Made by a program: the position numbers and the translations under genes | Assembly (NCBI GenBank): GCA_021413865.1 | Contig: JAIOPN010000048.1 | Coordinates: forward strand, 1-41,273 | DNA length: 41,273 bases | Direction: 5' to 3' | DNA from: Planctomycetota bacterium | GTDB taxonomy: Bacteria; Planctomycetota; Phycisphaerae; Phycisphaerales; Phycisphaeraceae | Notes under the pieces: generated by a model | What the model was told of the DNA's origin: nothing | What the model saw: the letters and a program-made list of their open reading frames with translations, nothing else | Database searches by the model: none | Part shown: positions 23,848-32,330 of the stretch, piece after piece | Numbering within the stretch: the stretch's first letter is position 1 | Layout: each line of letters opens with the position of its first letter

Positions 23848-26669
23848 CGCACCGCCCCCCCCTGTGGCGCCAGGCGGTTCCCCTCGGCCAGCGCTCCGGT
23901 ACGGTCCAGCGCTTCATCCTGGCAGATGCCCGCGAACTCCTCCGCGAAGTCCACCGGGTACCTCGGCGGCCAGAAGACGCCCGCGCGCACCAGCCGGATC
24001 ACGCCGTGCGCTTTCTCCACCGCCGCTTGCAGTTCATCCTCGCCCCAAGGCGCGGCGGCAAACCTGATCTCCGACAATTTCTTGGGCAGTTGGATGTAAC
24101 CCAGCTCCACGCCGGGCGTGCCCGCTTTCACCAGGCCTTTCTCGACCGCCAGTGCGCGGTAGAGCGGCAATTGCAGGTCCACCCATTCACCGCCGCGGAT
24201 GTGCGTCACTGCCGGTGCTTTCGCCGAGTCGGCGGTCTTGTAGTCGCCGATGCGCACGCGGCCGTCGGCATGCACATCCACGCGGTCGATCCGACCGGAA
24301 ACCGTGAACGGCTCGCCATCGACGATCAGGTCCGCCGACATCTTCCGCTCCGTGACCAGGATGGACCAACCCTCGGCGGCCTGCCGCGCCTGCCAGAGCG
24401 CAAGACCGAGCAGCCGCTCGCCGAGCTGGCGTTCCTGTATCTGCACCGCCGCCGGCGGCTCCTGGCCGTATGCCCTTTTCGCCATCGCATCGAGGCGGGA
24501 AAGGAGGAACTCGGCGATCTCATCGGGGTCGGTCGAGCGCACGATCTCGGAAGAGGCCATCGCCAGCAGCACGTCGTGCGCGAGATTGCCGAAGGCCAGT
24601 GGGTCCATCTCGACCGCGCGGTCGTTGAGGGTTTCGAGTTTCAGAACGTGTTTGAGGTAGAAGCGGTACGGGCAGGCGATGTAATCGCGGAACGCGGTCA
24701 CCGAGAGCGCACGGATCGGTTCGGCCGGGGGCGTGGGCGGCGGGACGATGAACCGCGACGTATCACCGAACGGGAGCAGGAGCGGTTCGGGCCGCGGCGC
24801 GGGATGGGAAGAGAGTTTCGTCACTCGGTGCGGCAGCTCGTCGAGGCCACACGCCAGGAGCAGCCGGCTCGGGACGAGCGGGTCGCCCTCGGCTGTGCGC
24901 CGGCCGGTGACGAGGTGGACGGCAGTCCGGCTGTGCAGGATGGCGGCGAGCGTCATGATTTCGCGGGCGAACCGCCGCTGGTTGTCGGCAAGCCCGAGCG
25001 AGGCGCGGGCGTGATCGGGGAGGAAGGCGTGGGCGTGGATGCTCTGCGGGACGTGCCCCTCGTTGACGCCGGTGACGATCAGCGCGGGGGCGTCGTCGAG
25101 TTGGAGCTCGAGCCAGCCGAGCATCTCGACCGCCGGGCCTTGGCGCGGGTCGGGGACGATGCCGGAGGCGACACGGGCGAGCGTGAGCGCGACGGCGGTG
25201 GGCAGATCGACGCGCGGCGTGAAGGGATCGGCTGCATCGAGGGTGGACTGTTCGCGCAGCGCCCCCGCCAGCGCGTCGAGCGCGTGGTAGAGCGGGGCGT
25301 CAGTGGGGAGACGGCGGTCGAGGGCGCGGCCGCCGTAGGCCGACGCGAGGATGGCCGCGATCGGCTCGCTCCACTCGGGCAGCGGGCGGGACTTGTTGGC
25401 GTTCGCGGGGATCAACTCCCGCACGGCGTTCCACACGGCCTTGAGCGACTCGGCCTGTTCGCCGAGCCATTGCTTGGCGGGGCGGCGTTGCAGGTGATCG
25501 GTGAGATAACGATCCAACAGCGTAAGCCAGTCCCGCGTGGCCTCGCCCGCGGTGGCGTCGATCGTGCGATGGAGATACGCCTCGATGTCGGGGTGGCGTA
25601 GGAGCGCGGCGAAATCGTCGAACCGGCCGCTGCGCATGAAATCCGCCAACGCACCGAGCAACAGTACCGGCGGGGTGCTCGCGACTTCTTCACCGATGAC
25701 GGATCGCACTGGCACGCCCGCGAGGTCGAGCGTCCGGCCGAGCGTCGGGGCGAGCGTCTCATCGCCCAATCCGAGCGTGACCTGATCGGCGGAAAACTTG
25801 CCGTCGAAGGATTCGAGGACATGAAGGACGGCGTGCGCCTGGTCGCGCGGCCGATCGGCGACGTGGACGTGCTCCATGTCGAGGTCGATGCGGCGTTCGG
25901 TCCAGTGCTCCGGCACGAGACAACCCAAGGCGTCGAAACCGGCGGCCTCCGACTCGGAGGCGTGGATGAGGGCGGTGACGCGGTGCGGGGTAGCGTCGTC
26001 AATAACCGTAAGCATGCGGCGCACGACTTGGTTCAGGTCGGTCGCGGCGATGAGGACCACGTCGGCGTCGCTGGCGCAGGCGGTGCGCACGATCGCGCCG
26101 GCGCGGGCCGTGTGGCGGTCGATGAGGCCATGCTTCTCCAACTCCCGTTCATATCGCTCGTGGAGTTCCGCGAGCGCGAGCCAGCGTTCCTCGTCGATGA
26201 AGTCGAAGCGGGCGCGGCAGCGGTCGGGAACCTCGCGGTGCGTGACCAGGTCGCCGGCGAGCATGTCGTGGAGCGCGCCCAGTTCGTCGGCCAGCCGCCA
26301 CCAGCCGGTGAAGTCGTCGGGCTCGGGCGGTTTGTGGAGGATGCGGTGGAGCACATCGGCGTCCGCGTGACGCAGGGCGTGGACGCGGGCGAGCATGGCG
26401 CGCAGGTCGTCCGCGACGGGGCGGTCATCTAAATAAAGACGCTCGGGGAGCGAACCGGGCGTGAGGATCGCGGGCGGGGTGAGCACGCGGCTCCCGGCGG
26501 CCTCGACGAGGATTTCGAGCAGCCGTCGCCCCGCGCGGGCACCGGGGGTCACGAGGATTACGCGGCCCAGGTCCCAGGAATCCTCCGCGGCGTAGTGATC
26601 GAGGAGCCACCGCGCGGCCTTGTGCAGGCAGGGTCCGTCCCAGCCGAGAAAAACGCGATCCATCGCCAT
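23844..26669 (-). CDS. addB: AddB-like nuclease/helicase-fold subunit
   Basis: This protein of about 941 residues carries a C-terminal PD-(D/E)XK nuclease (SVTAFRDYIACPYRFYLKHVL, then GRIDRVDVHADGRVRIGDYKTAD). Its long N-terminal part has a degenerate helicase fold, as in AddB, without a Walker A motif, since only AddA motors. AddB of Bacillus uses four cysteines (one before and three after the nuclease) for an iron-sulphur cluster. Here only CPYR and a single Cys in the final segment (AGICQDEAL) are visible, so the cluster is probably lost. The start is ATG 26669 (MAMDRVFLGW); an upstream in-frame codon at 26702 would add 11 residues. It heads the minus-strand run. Confidence 0.8.
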   Translation of the reverse strand: MAMDRVFLGWDGPCLHKAARWLLDHYAAEDSWDLGRVILVTPGARAGRRLLEILVEAAGSRVLTPPAILTPGSLPERLYLDDRPVADDLRAMLARVHALRHADADVLHRILHKPPEPDDFTGWWRLADELGALHDMLAGDLVTHREVPDRCRARFDFIDEERWLALAELHERYERELEKHGLIDRHTARAGAIVRTACASDADVVLIAATDLNQVVRRMLTVIDDATPHRVTALIHASESEAAGFDALGCLVPEHWTERRIDLDMEHVHVADRPRDQAHAVLHVLESFDGKFSADQVTLGLGDETLAPTLGRTLDLAGVPVRSVIGEEVASTPPVLLLGALADFMRSGRFDDFAALLRHPDIEAYLHRTIDATAGEATRDWLTLLDRYLTDHLQRRPAKQWLGEQAESLKAVWNAVRELIPANANKSRPLPEWSEPIAAILASAYGGRALDRRLPTDAPLYHALDALAGALREQSTLDAADPFTPRVDLPTAVALTLARVASGIVPDPRQGPAVEMLGWLELQLDDAPALIVTGVNEGHVPQSIHAHAFLPDHARASLGLADNQRRFAREIMTLAAILHSRTAVHLVTGRRTAEGDPLVPSRLLLACGLDELPHRVTKLSSHPAPRPEPLLLPFGDTSRFIVPPPTPPAEPIRALSVTAFRDYIACPYRFYLKHVLKLETLNDRAVEMDPLAFGNLAHDVLLAMASSEIVRSTDPDEIAEFLLSRLDAMAKRAYGQEPPAAVQIQERQLGERLLGLALWQARQAAEGWSILVTERKMSADLIVDGEPFTVSGRIDRVDVHADGRVRIGDYKTADSAKAPAVTHIRGGEWVDLQLPLYRALAVEKGLVKAGTPGVELGYIQLPKKLSEIRFAAAPWGEDELQAAVEKAHGVIRLVRAGVFWPPRYPVDFAEEFAGICQDEALDRTGALAEGNRLAPQGGAVR

Positions 26670-26822
26670 GACGTGCGCTCGGGAGTGGGCGCATCGTAAC
26701 ACGGGGGTTGGTGATATATGGTTGAAAGAGAGCCCGCCCCATTCGGGGCGGCGCTAAACGGTCGTAAAACAACCGCGGCTCCTATTTGCAACTCGAAACC
26801 CCGAACCCCTATCCTTAAGAGC

Positions 26823-27458
26823 ATGGACCACCAGGCACGCATCGAGCAGTGGGAGAAGATGACCCGTGAGGCGCCCGACGACATGGCGTGGTTCAGCCTC
26901 GGGTCGGCTTATAAGGATGCCGGACGATTCGAGGATGCGGACCGCGCGTTCGCCTCGGCGCTGGAGCTGAACCCGGGGATGTCCCGCGCCTACCAGCTCC
27001 AGGCGCAGGTGCTCATCCAGCTCAACAAGACCGACCGGGCGGCACAGGTGCTGCTGCGCGGCTACACGATCGCGGCGGAACGCGGGGACGTGATGCCGCA
27101 GCGGGCGATGGGGGCGCTGCTGGAAAAGATCGGCAGGCCCGTCCCCCTGGTGAAGGCGGCCGCCCCCAAGGAGAGCGAGCCGATCACGGGCGACGCCGTG
27201 GTGGACCGTAAGACGGGCGAGCGCGGCAATCGGCTGCCCGACCCGCCGATGCGCGGCCCGCTGGGGCTGTTCATCTACGACCACTACAACCGCGAGACGT
27301 GGAAGCAGTGGATCGGCCAGGGGACGAAGGTCATCAACGAGCTCCGCCTCGACTTCTCTAACGACGCGCACCAGAAGACCTACGAGGACAACATGCTCGA
27401 GTGGCTGGGTTTCACCCGCGAGGAGGCGGAGGAGTACGCAAAGTCGAAGAAGGGGTGA
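26823..27458 (+). CDS. TPR - YggX-like (Fe(2+)-trafficking) fusion protein
   Basis: The 211-residue product has two or so tetratricopeptide-type helical hairpins at residues 15-85 (WFSLGSAYKDAGRFEDADRAF, ALELNP, AYQLQAQVLIQL), a linker, then at residues 140-205 a stretch that matches the YggX fold: GLFIYDHYNRETWKQW, then TKVINELRLDFSNDAHQKTYEDNM. Compare YNEISKEAWAQW and LINEKKLN in E. coli YggX. YggX proteins protect iron-sulphur enzymes and may move ferrous iron. The N-terminal cysteine important in E. coli YggX is absent, and no cysteine occurs in the whole protein. The start ATG 26823 lies downstream of the divergent addB. The role is inferred. Confidence 0.75.
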   Translation: MDHQARIEQWEKMTREAPDDMAWFSLGSAYKDAGRFEDADRAFASALELNPGMSRAYQLQAQVLIQLNKTDRAAQVLLRGYTIAAERGDVMPQRAMGALLEKIGRPVPLVKAAAPKESEPITGDAVVDRKTGERGNRLPDPPMRGPLGLFIYDHYNRETWKQWIGQGTKVINELRLDFSNDAHQKTYEDNMLEWLGFTREEAEEYAKSKKG

Positions 27459-27481
27459 AGAGGTTCGGCCGCGAGCGGCTT

Positions 27482-27973
27482 TCAGCGGGCGAGTTTGCGG
27501 AGCATCGTCGGCGTTGCGAGCCAGAGCAGGCGGGCGTCGGTGTTGCCGGCGGAGCCCTTGACGATCTCCACGCAGGCACAACCGGCCTTTTTCATCTGGA
27601 CGAACGGCGGCGCATCGTGCCCGGCGCAGAGCAACTCCACGACACGGCTGAGCGTCGGCTCGTGCCCGACGAGGAGTACGCTCTCGTGCCTGAGCCTCGC
27701 GATCGCGCGGACGACGGCGGTGTCCAGACCGTCGGCGAGGACGGGGAGCGTCCGCACCTTCATGTCGAATGCACCGGAGATGATCTGCGCGGTCTGCACC
27801 GCCCGCGATTTGGGGCTGGTGAGGATGGCGTCGGGCTTCTCGATGAGGTTCGCCAGCCCGCGCGCGGCGAGCGTGGTCTTCTCGACGCCCTCGGGGGTCA
27901 ACTCGCGTGAGGCGTCATCGCCGCCGGGCGGGGCATCCTCGGCGATGCCGTGACGGAAGAAATAAACGATCAT
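27482..27973 (-). CDS. sixA: SixA-type phosphohistidine phosphatase
   Basis: The 163-residue histidine-phosphatase superfamily protein begins MIVYFFRHGIAED, where RHG carries the catalytic histidine. It has TSPKSRAVQTAQIIS with the second arginine and LLVGHEPTLSRVVELL with the second catalytic His. Length and pattern match SixA, which dephosphorylates histidine phosphotransfer domains or nitrogen phosphotransferase proteins. The start at 27973 is the only Met just before the RHG motif; a longer in-frame extension upstream is not credible. It is convergent with the YggX fusion (23 bases apart). A partner histidine kinase is not present here. Confidence 0.88.
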   Translation of the reverse strand: MIVYFFRHGIAEDAPPGGDDASRELTPEGVEKTTLAARGLANLIEKPDAILTSPKSRAVQTAQIISGAFDMKVRTLPVLADGLDTAVVRAIARLRHESVLLVGHEPTLSRVVELLCAGHDAPPFVQMKKAGCACVEIVKGSAGNTDARLLWLATPTMLRKLAR

Positions 27974-28058
27974 GGCTGGCTCCGATCGGGGCGGTCGTAT
28001 AACAGTATGATCCCCTTCCGTATCGACCGGGGCGACCCTTGAAATGAAGGAGCGAGAC

Positions 28059-29060
28059 ATGGCGAAGTTCGTGATCCTGGGCGTGGCCCACCCGCACATC
28101 CACCAGATGACCCAGTGCGCCAAGAAGGTCGCCGGCGGAGAGGTGCTGGGCGTGTGGGACGACGACGCGGCTCGGCGGGCGGAGGCGGCCAAAAAGATGA
28201 GCCTGCCCGAGATCGCGACGCTGGACGCGGCGCTGGCGATGAAGCCGGACGTGATCGTCAGCGCCGCGGTGCCGACGATCCGCGTGGACATCGCCGAGCG
28301 GGCGCTGGCGGCCGGGGCGGCGGCGTTCATCGACAAGCCGCTGGCGCTGTCGCGTGAGGCGCTGGCGCGGCTGGAAAAAGCGGTCGAGACGCACAAGAAG
28401 CCGGTCGTAACCTACTACCCCTACCGCGGCTACCCGCAGATGTTGGCCGCCAAGAAGGCGCTGGACGCGGGCCGCATCGGCAAACTGGTGCGCGTGCTGG
28501 GGTGCGGGCCGCACAAGCTCAACGCCCCGACGCGCCCCGCCTGGCACTGGACCCGCGCGGGCAATGGCGGCGCGCTGCTGGACATCGGCTCGCACTTCGC
28601 CGACCTCCTCTGCTGGTTCACCGGCCAGACGCCCGCCACAATCACCGCGATGCATGGCAATTTCGACCAGCCGTCGCACCGCGAGTTCCAGGACTTCGGC
28701 ACGGCGACCCTGCGCTTCCCGAGCGGCGCCCTGGGCACCATCGAGGTGGACTGGCTCAACCCGGCGTCGATGAAAAACTTCGGCGACTCCCGCCTCTGGC
28801 TCCAGGGCTCCAAGGGCAAGATCGAGCTACGCCTGGGGGACGTGACCACCGCCGAAATATGGACACACGAGACGGCGCAGCAGCCGCTGGACGTCGCCGG
28901 CTACGAGGACATCGACACGTGGACGACGCGGCAATTGGCGGAGCTGGCCGCGGGTCGGATCGGCGACGTGCCGCAGGCGGACATCTGGCGTGCCTCGCGC
29001 GTGACGCTGGCGGCGTTCGACTCGGCGTCGGCGGGCGGGCGGGTTGTCGAGATGATCTGA
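28059..29060 (+). CDS. Gfo/Idh/MocA-family oxidoreductase
   Basis: This 333-residue protein has an N-terminal Rossmann domain and the C-terminal alpha/beta domain of sugar dehydrogenases. The lysine motif appears as FIDKPLALS (family EKP). TPATITAMHGN and FGTATLRFPSGALGTIEVDW form the sheet of the C-terminal domain. The nucleotide-binding turn is unusual: FVILGVAHPHIHQM in place of GxGxxG, a pattern I associate with a subfamily that binds NAD(P) differently. The start at 28059 follows AAGGAGC (28046-28052); an ATG at 28044 would precede that site and is rejected. The substrate is unknown. It lies just upstream of the thiC leader. Confidence 0.85.
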   Translation: MAKFVILGVAHPHIHQMTQCAKKVAGGEVLGVWDDDAARRAEAAKKMSLPEIATLDAALAMKPDVIVSAAVPTIRVDIAERALAAGAAAFIDKPLALSREALARLEKAVETHKKPVVTYYPYRGYPQMLAAKKALDAGRIGKLVRVLGCGPHKLNAPTRPAWHWTRAGNGGALLDIGSHFADLLCWFTGQTPATITAMHGNFDQPSHREFQDFGTATLRFPSGALGTIEVDWLNPASMKNFGDSRLWLQGSKGKIELRLGDVTTAEIWTHETAQQPLDVAGYEDIDTWTTRQLAELAAGRIGDVPQADIWRASRVTLAAFDSASAGGRVVEMI

Positions 29061-29103
29061 AATTTAGACCCCGACGACTCGCGGGCTCGTCATCGGGCTT
29101 GGC

Positions 29104-29133
29104 TTGAAGATGCGGGGCTCGAACTGCTACACT
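29104..29133 (+). promoter_or_regulatory. Candidate sigma-70 promoter for the thiC transcript
   Basis: TTGAAG (29104-29109) and TACACT (29128-29133) are spaced by 18 bases. Transcription would start near 29140, immediately before the TPP riboswitch P1 helix. Confidence 0.5.
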
Positions 29134-29140
29134 GAGTCTG

Positions 29141-29247
29141 TTCGCTAGGGGTGTCCCGGATAAACCGGGGCTGAGATCAAACCCTTGGAACCTGATCAGC
29201 GCGTTGTGGTGTGGTTTCACACCACAACGGCTGCGTAGGGAAGCGAA
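29141..29247 (+). promoter_or_regulatory. TPP riboswitch (THI element)
   Basis: The P1 helix pairs TTCGCT (29141-29146) with AGCGAA (29242-29247). The conserved core is present: AGGGGTGTCC, GGGGCTGAGAT, ACCCTTGGAACCTGATC and GCGTAGGGAA. Binding of thiamine diphosphate would lower thiC expression. The P5 arm is unusually long, with an 11-bp stem GTTGTGGTGTG / CACACCACAAC (29203-29213 and 29218-29228). The 140 bases to the thiC start form the expression platform; no strong terminator is seen, so control may be on translation. Confidence 0.95.
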
Positions 29248-29387
29248 TCCACGAACCCCGGTCGTCGTCCCGCAAAGGGCATGTCCGATCGACCAGGGTG
29301 GAACGCTTCCCGCTACAACACGCCCCGCGCCCGGCCATTGATGCCGTGCGCTCATGTGCCGCCCCGTGCTGCACAAGGAGGACTCCG

Positions 29388-31274
29388 ATGATCCGCCCCG
29401 CGCCCGTTTCCCGTGAGCAAGGCCAATACACCCTCCCCCCCGTCGGCGGCAACCCCGGCACCAACCCCGCCGCCACCACGCCCGGCAGCTTCGCCAACAG
29501 GCCGAGGATCGCGCCGGGTGTGCGCGGCGCGCTGACCTTCTCCAGCCCCGACACCCCCAACATGCCCGCCCCGTCGGACAAGACCGCGTGGGATTTCCTG
29601 CCCGAGAATTGGACCACCGAAGAGGTGCTCGCACCCAAAGCCCAGGCATGGCCATGCCTGGGCTTTGCGTCCGGCAACGAAGAGGTTGTCTTTGAACAGG
29701 CGGACGGCTCGCGCCGCCGGGTGACCATTCCGAAGGGTTTCCAACCGGTCACGCAGCTCGAATCGGCGCGGGTCGGGATCGTCACGCCGGAGATGGAGCG
29801 CGTCGCCGAGCGCGAGCCACACCTCACCGCCGCGCAGGTGCGCGACGAGGTCGCCGCCGGCCGGATGGTCATCCCCGCGAATAAGGTCCACCTGGGCTAC
29901 AAGCTCGACCCGATGTGCATCGGCCGGGCGAGCAAGACGAAGATCAACGCCAACATGGGCGCCTCGCCGGTGTCGAGTTCACTGGACGAGGAGGTCGAGA
30001 AGCTCAAGTGGGCCGAGAAGTGGCAGGCCAGCACGATCATGGACCTCTCGACGGGCGGCGATCTCGACGCGACGCGTGACGCGCTGATCCGCAACTCGAC
30101 CGTGCCCATCGGGACGGTGCCGATCTATTCGATGATCATCGGACGGAAGATCGAGGACCTCGATGAGGCCATCGTGTTGGATAGCCTCCGCCACCAGGCC
30201 GCGCAGGGCGTGGACTACTTCACCATCCATGCCGGCGTGCTGCGTGAGCACCTCAAATACGTCAAGTCGCGCCGCATCGGTCTGGTCTCGCGCGGCGGGT
30301 CGCTGCTCGCCAAGTGGATGATCATCCACAACAAGCAGAACCTCATGTACACCCTCTGGGAAGAGATCTGCGACGTCATGCACGACTACGACGTCACATT
30401 CTCCATCGGCGACGGCTGCCGGCCCGGCGGCCTGGCGGACGCCACCGACACCGTCCAGCTCCGCGAGCTCGAAACCCTCGGCGAGCTCACCGAACGCGCC
30501 TGGCGCAAGGGCATCCAAGTCATGATCGAGGGCCCCGGCCACGTGCCCGTCGATCAGATCGAATACAACATGAAGCTCCAGCGCACCCTCTGCCACGGCG
30601 CGCCGTTCTACGTGCTCGGCCCGCTGGTCACCGACATCTTCCCCGGCTACGACCACATCACCTCCTGCATCGGCGCGACCTTCGCCGCCTACCACGGCGC
30701 CTCGATGCTCTGCTACGTCACACCCAAGGAGCACCTGGGCCTGCCCAAGAAGGACGACGTGAAGCAGGGCTGCATCGCCTACGCCATCGCCGCCCACGCG
30801 GCCGACGTGGCGCTGGGCATCCCCGGCACGCGCGACCGTGACGACGCCCTCACCGACGCCCGCGCCGCGCTCAACTGGGAGAAACATTTTGAGCTCTCCT
30901 TCGACCCCGACACCGCCCGCGCCTACCACGACGAGGACCTCGACGTGGACACGGACTTCTGCGCGATGTGCGGGCACGACTGGTGCTCGGTCCGCATTTC
31001 CAAGGAGATCGTGGACTGGGCCTCGGGCAAGGCCGAGGGGTCGGAGCGCTCCGAGGGCGGAAAGCCCGTGAAGTCCGCCGCGCTCACCGCCGAGCAGCAG
31101 GAGATCCTCGCCAAGCGCGGCGTGCTCTCGCCCGACGAGATCCACAAGCTCGCCCATAAGGGCAAGAAGGCGGACTGCCACTCGGACGTCGTCGCCGACC
31201 CCGGCGCCGCCAAGCTTGTGCAGCTCAACACGCTCAAGGCGCACAGCGTGCAGGTGAACGAGGGCGTGATCTGA
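29388..31274 (+). CDS. thiC: Phosphomethylpyrimidine synthase
   Basis: ThiC is a radical-SAM enzyme that converts aminoimidazole ribotide to HMP phosphate for thiamine. The 628-residue product shows the core [70 protein letters not shown] and the C-terminal cluster motif CAMCGHDWC (CX2CX4C). The start ATG 29388 follows AAGGAGGA (29375-29382), 140 bases after the TPP riboswitch. Residues 83-94 are encoded by a 32-base perfect palindrome (29636-29667), an insertion in the poorly conserved N-terminal part. A charged segment ([10 protein letters not shown]) precedes the tail. It is convergent with the next gene, with 5 bases between. Confidence 0.95.
   Translation: MIRPAPVSREQGQYTLPPVGGNPGTNPAATTPGSFANRPRIAPGVRGALTFSSPDTPNMPAPSDKTAWDFLPENWTTEEVLAPKAQAWPCLGFASGNEEVVFEQADGSRRRVTIPKGFQPVTQLESARVGIVTPEMERVAEREPHLTAAQVRDEVAAGRMVIPANKVHLGYKLDPMCIGRASKTKINANMGASPVSSSLDEEVEKLKWAEKWQASTIMDLSTGGDLDATRDALIRNSTVPIGTVPIYSMIIGRKIEDLDEAIVLDSLRHQAAQGVDYFTIHAGVLREHLKYVKSRRIGLVSRGGSLLAKWMIIHNKQNLMYTLWEEICDVMHDYDVTFSIGDGCRPGGLADATDTVQLRELETLGELTERAWRKGIQVMIEGPGHVPVDQIEYNMKLQRTLCHGAPFYVLGPLVTDIFPGYDHITSCIGATFAAYHGASMLCYVTPKEHLGLPKKDDVKQGCIAYAIAAHAADVALGIPGTRDRDDALTDARAALNWEKHFELSFDPDTARAYHDEDLDVDTDFCAMCGHDWCSVRISKEIVDWASGKAEGSERSEGGKPVKSAALTAEQQEILAKRGVLSPDEIHKLAHKGKKADCHSDVVADPGAAKLVQLNTLKAHSVQVNEGVI
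29636..29667 (+). repeat. 32-base perfect palindrome within thiC
   Basis: CAAAGCCCAGGCATGG (29636-29651) is followed by its exact reverse complement (29652-29667). It encodes [12 protein letters not shown] in frame. Flanking thiC residues continue normally. It looks like a short palindromic element inserted into the gene, analogous to Rickettsia palindromic elements in ORFs. Confidence 0.75.
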
Positions 31275-31279
31275 TTAGC

Positions 31280-31879
31280 TCACGCCGCGGCGCGGAGCAT
31301 CTGTGTGACCCATTCAGGAGTCTCAGCGAGGTACTCCCGCAGGTAGCGGCGGCGCGTGAGGTAGTACACGCCGGTGCCGCCCTGGAAGAGCAGCGTGCCC
31401 AGCATGAGCAGGCAGTAGGTCAGGGCCTCCATCTTCTGAATCATGGCGCCCAGCGGCCCGAGCGCATCCGACAACTCCGGGTGTTGGGCGATGACGTCGG
31501 CGTAACCCCCCTGCCCGTGTTTGACGAGATAGATGTTCCACGCCGCGTAGGCCACGATGATCGCGCCAAACGCGAACTGGTTGCACGCGAGCAAAACCGG
31601 CGCCCGCGTGTCCAGCGCGCGGAGCATGCGGCGGCCGCGGAATTCGATGAACGCGGTAGTCGCGAGCACGGCCGCGGCGACGGCGGACGTCGGGCTGAAA
31701 AAGGCGAACGGCAGTGAGATCGCCGCGAGGATGGCGGCGCACCAGCCGTTGAATGAGGCCACGCCCGCGGCACGGTCAATCTTGGTCCGGCGCTTCCGCG
31801 CGGCAGCAACCTCCTGCTGCATCGCCGGGGTGACGGTGATCTGTGGCGTCGCTTCTGTGTTTTCGGTGCCGGCCATCAT
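31280..31879 (-). CDS. Membrane protein of unknown function
   Basis: This 199-residue protein has a charged N-terminal cytoplasmic part (AAARKRRTKID), then four hydrophobic segments (about 44-62, 66-82, 98-118 and 150-175) and a polar C-terminus. I recognise no family motif. It is convergent with thiC, and upstream it is followed at 31919 by another small membrane protein on the same strand; the 39-base gap suggests a two-gene transcript. Confidence 0.65.
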   Translation of the reverse strand: MMAGTENTEATPQITVTPAMQQEVAAARKRRTKIDRAAGVASFNGWCAAILAAISLPFAFFSPTSAVAAAVLATTAFIEFRGRRMLRALDTRAPVLLACNQFAFGAIIVAYAAWNIYLVKHGQGGYADVIAQHPELSDALGPLGAMIQKMEALTYCLLMLGTLLFQGGTGVYYLTRRRYLREYLAETPEWVTQMLRAAA

Positions 31880-31918
31880 GGGCGTTCCATCGTCGCCGGT
31901 GCGCGGGCGTTCACCGCA

Positions 31919-32128
31919 TCATACGGAGACCAGGAAGGGTACGGCGGAGAGGACCAGCCCGGCAGCGCCCATCGCCCAGGGGTTGGGGACGAAATAGGGG
32001 AAGACCATCAGCAGCAGGCCGACACCCAGCGCGACCATGTGCTGCTGTTTTTTGCCGTAGGCGAACCAGCCCATGCCGATGGCGCCGAAGACCATGCCGA
32101 GGGTGAGTTGCCAGACGCCGATGTCCAT
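31919..32128 (-). CDS. Small two-helix membrane protein
   Basis: The 69-residue product starts MDIGVWQLTLGMVFGAIGMG. It has two or three hydrophobic helices with a GKKQQ basic turn, and the pattern FAYGKKQQ followed by MVFPYFVPNP, seen in small conserved bacterial membrane proteins sometimes labelled amino acid transport protein without evidence. A ribosome binding site, AGGAG, is visible on this strand just upstream (32138-32142). It probably shares a transcript with 31280-31879. Confidence 0.65.
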   Translation of the reverse strand: MDIGVWQLTLGMVFGAIGMGWFAYGKKQQHMVALGVGLLLMVFPYFVPNPWAMGAAGLVLSAVPFLVSV

Positions 32129-32201
32129 GTCGGGCTCCTGAAAGGATGCCGCCCCGCGCCCCGTTACTTATCGGCTGTATCCGGTGCCGGGGTAACCCAT
32201 G

Positions 32202-32314
32202 GTTGGCTGGGCCGAGGCTTTGCGAAGCCCCGGTTCGGCGCTTGAAGCCAACTGGGGCATCGAAGACTCTGCCCCAGCCACCCCGGTGCGGTACGATGTC
32301 TGTCGCACCGTTTT
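32202..32314 (+). promoter_or_regulatory. Structured leader of the PhyH gene, terminator-like end
   Basis: Three consecutive stems precede the PhyH ribosome binding site. Stem 1: GTTGGCT (32202-32208) with AGCCAAC (32246-32252), enclosing GGCTT (32216-32220) with AAGCC (32225-32229). Stem 2: TGGGGCA (32253-32259) with TGCCCCA (32270-32276). Stem 3: CGGTGCG (32284-32290) with CGCACCG (32304-32310), followed by TTTT. All three have 7-bp perfect arms, and the last resembles an attenuator. This could be a regulatory RNA of unknown class. Confidence 0.45.
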
Positions 32315-32330
32315 GCGAAGGGAGCATCAC

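Noticed and set aside
32199-32330. N-terminal extension of the PhyH protein
   Set aside because: Would translate through three stable stems; ATG 32331 has a good ribosome binding site and begins near the conserved fold.
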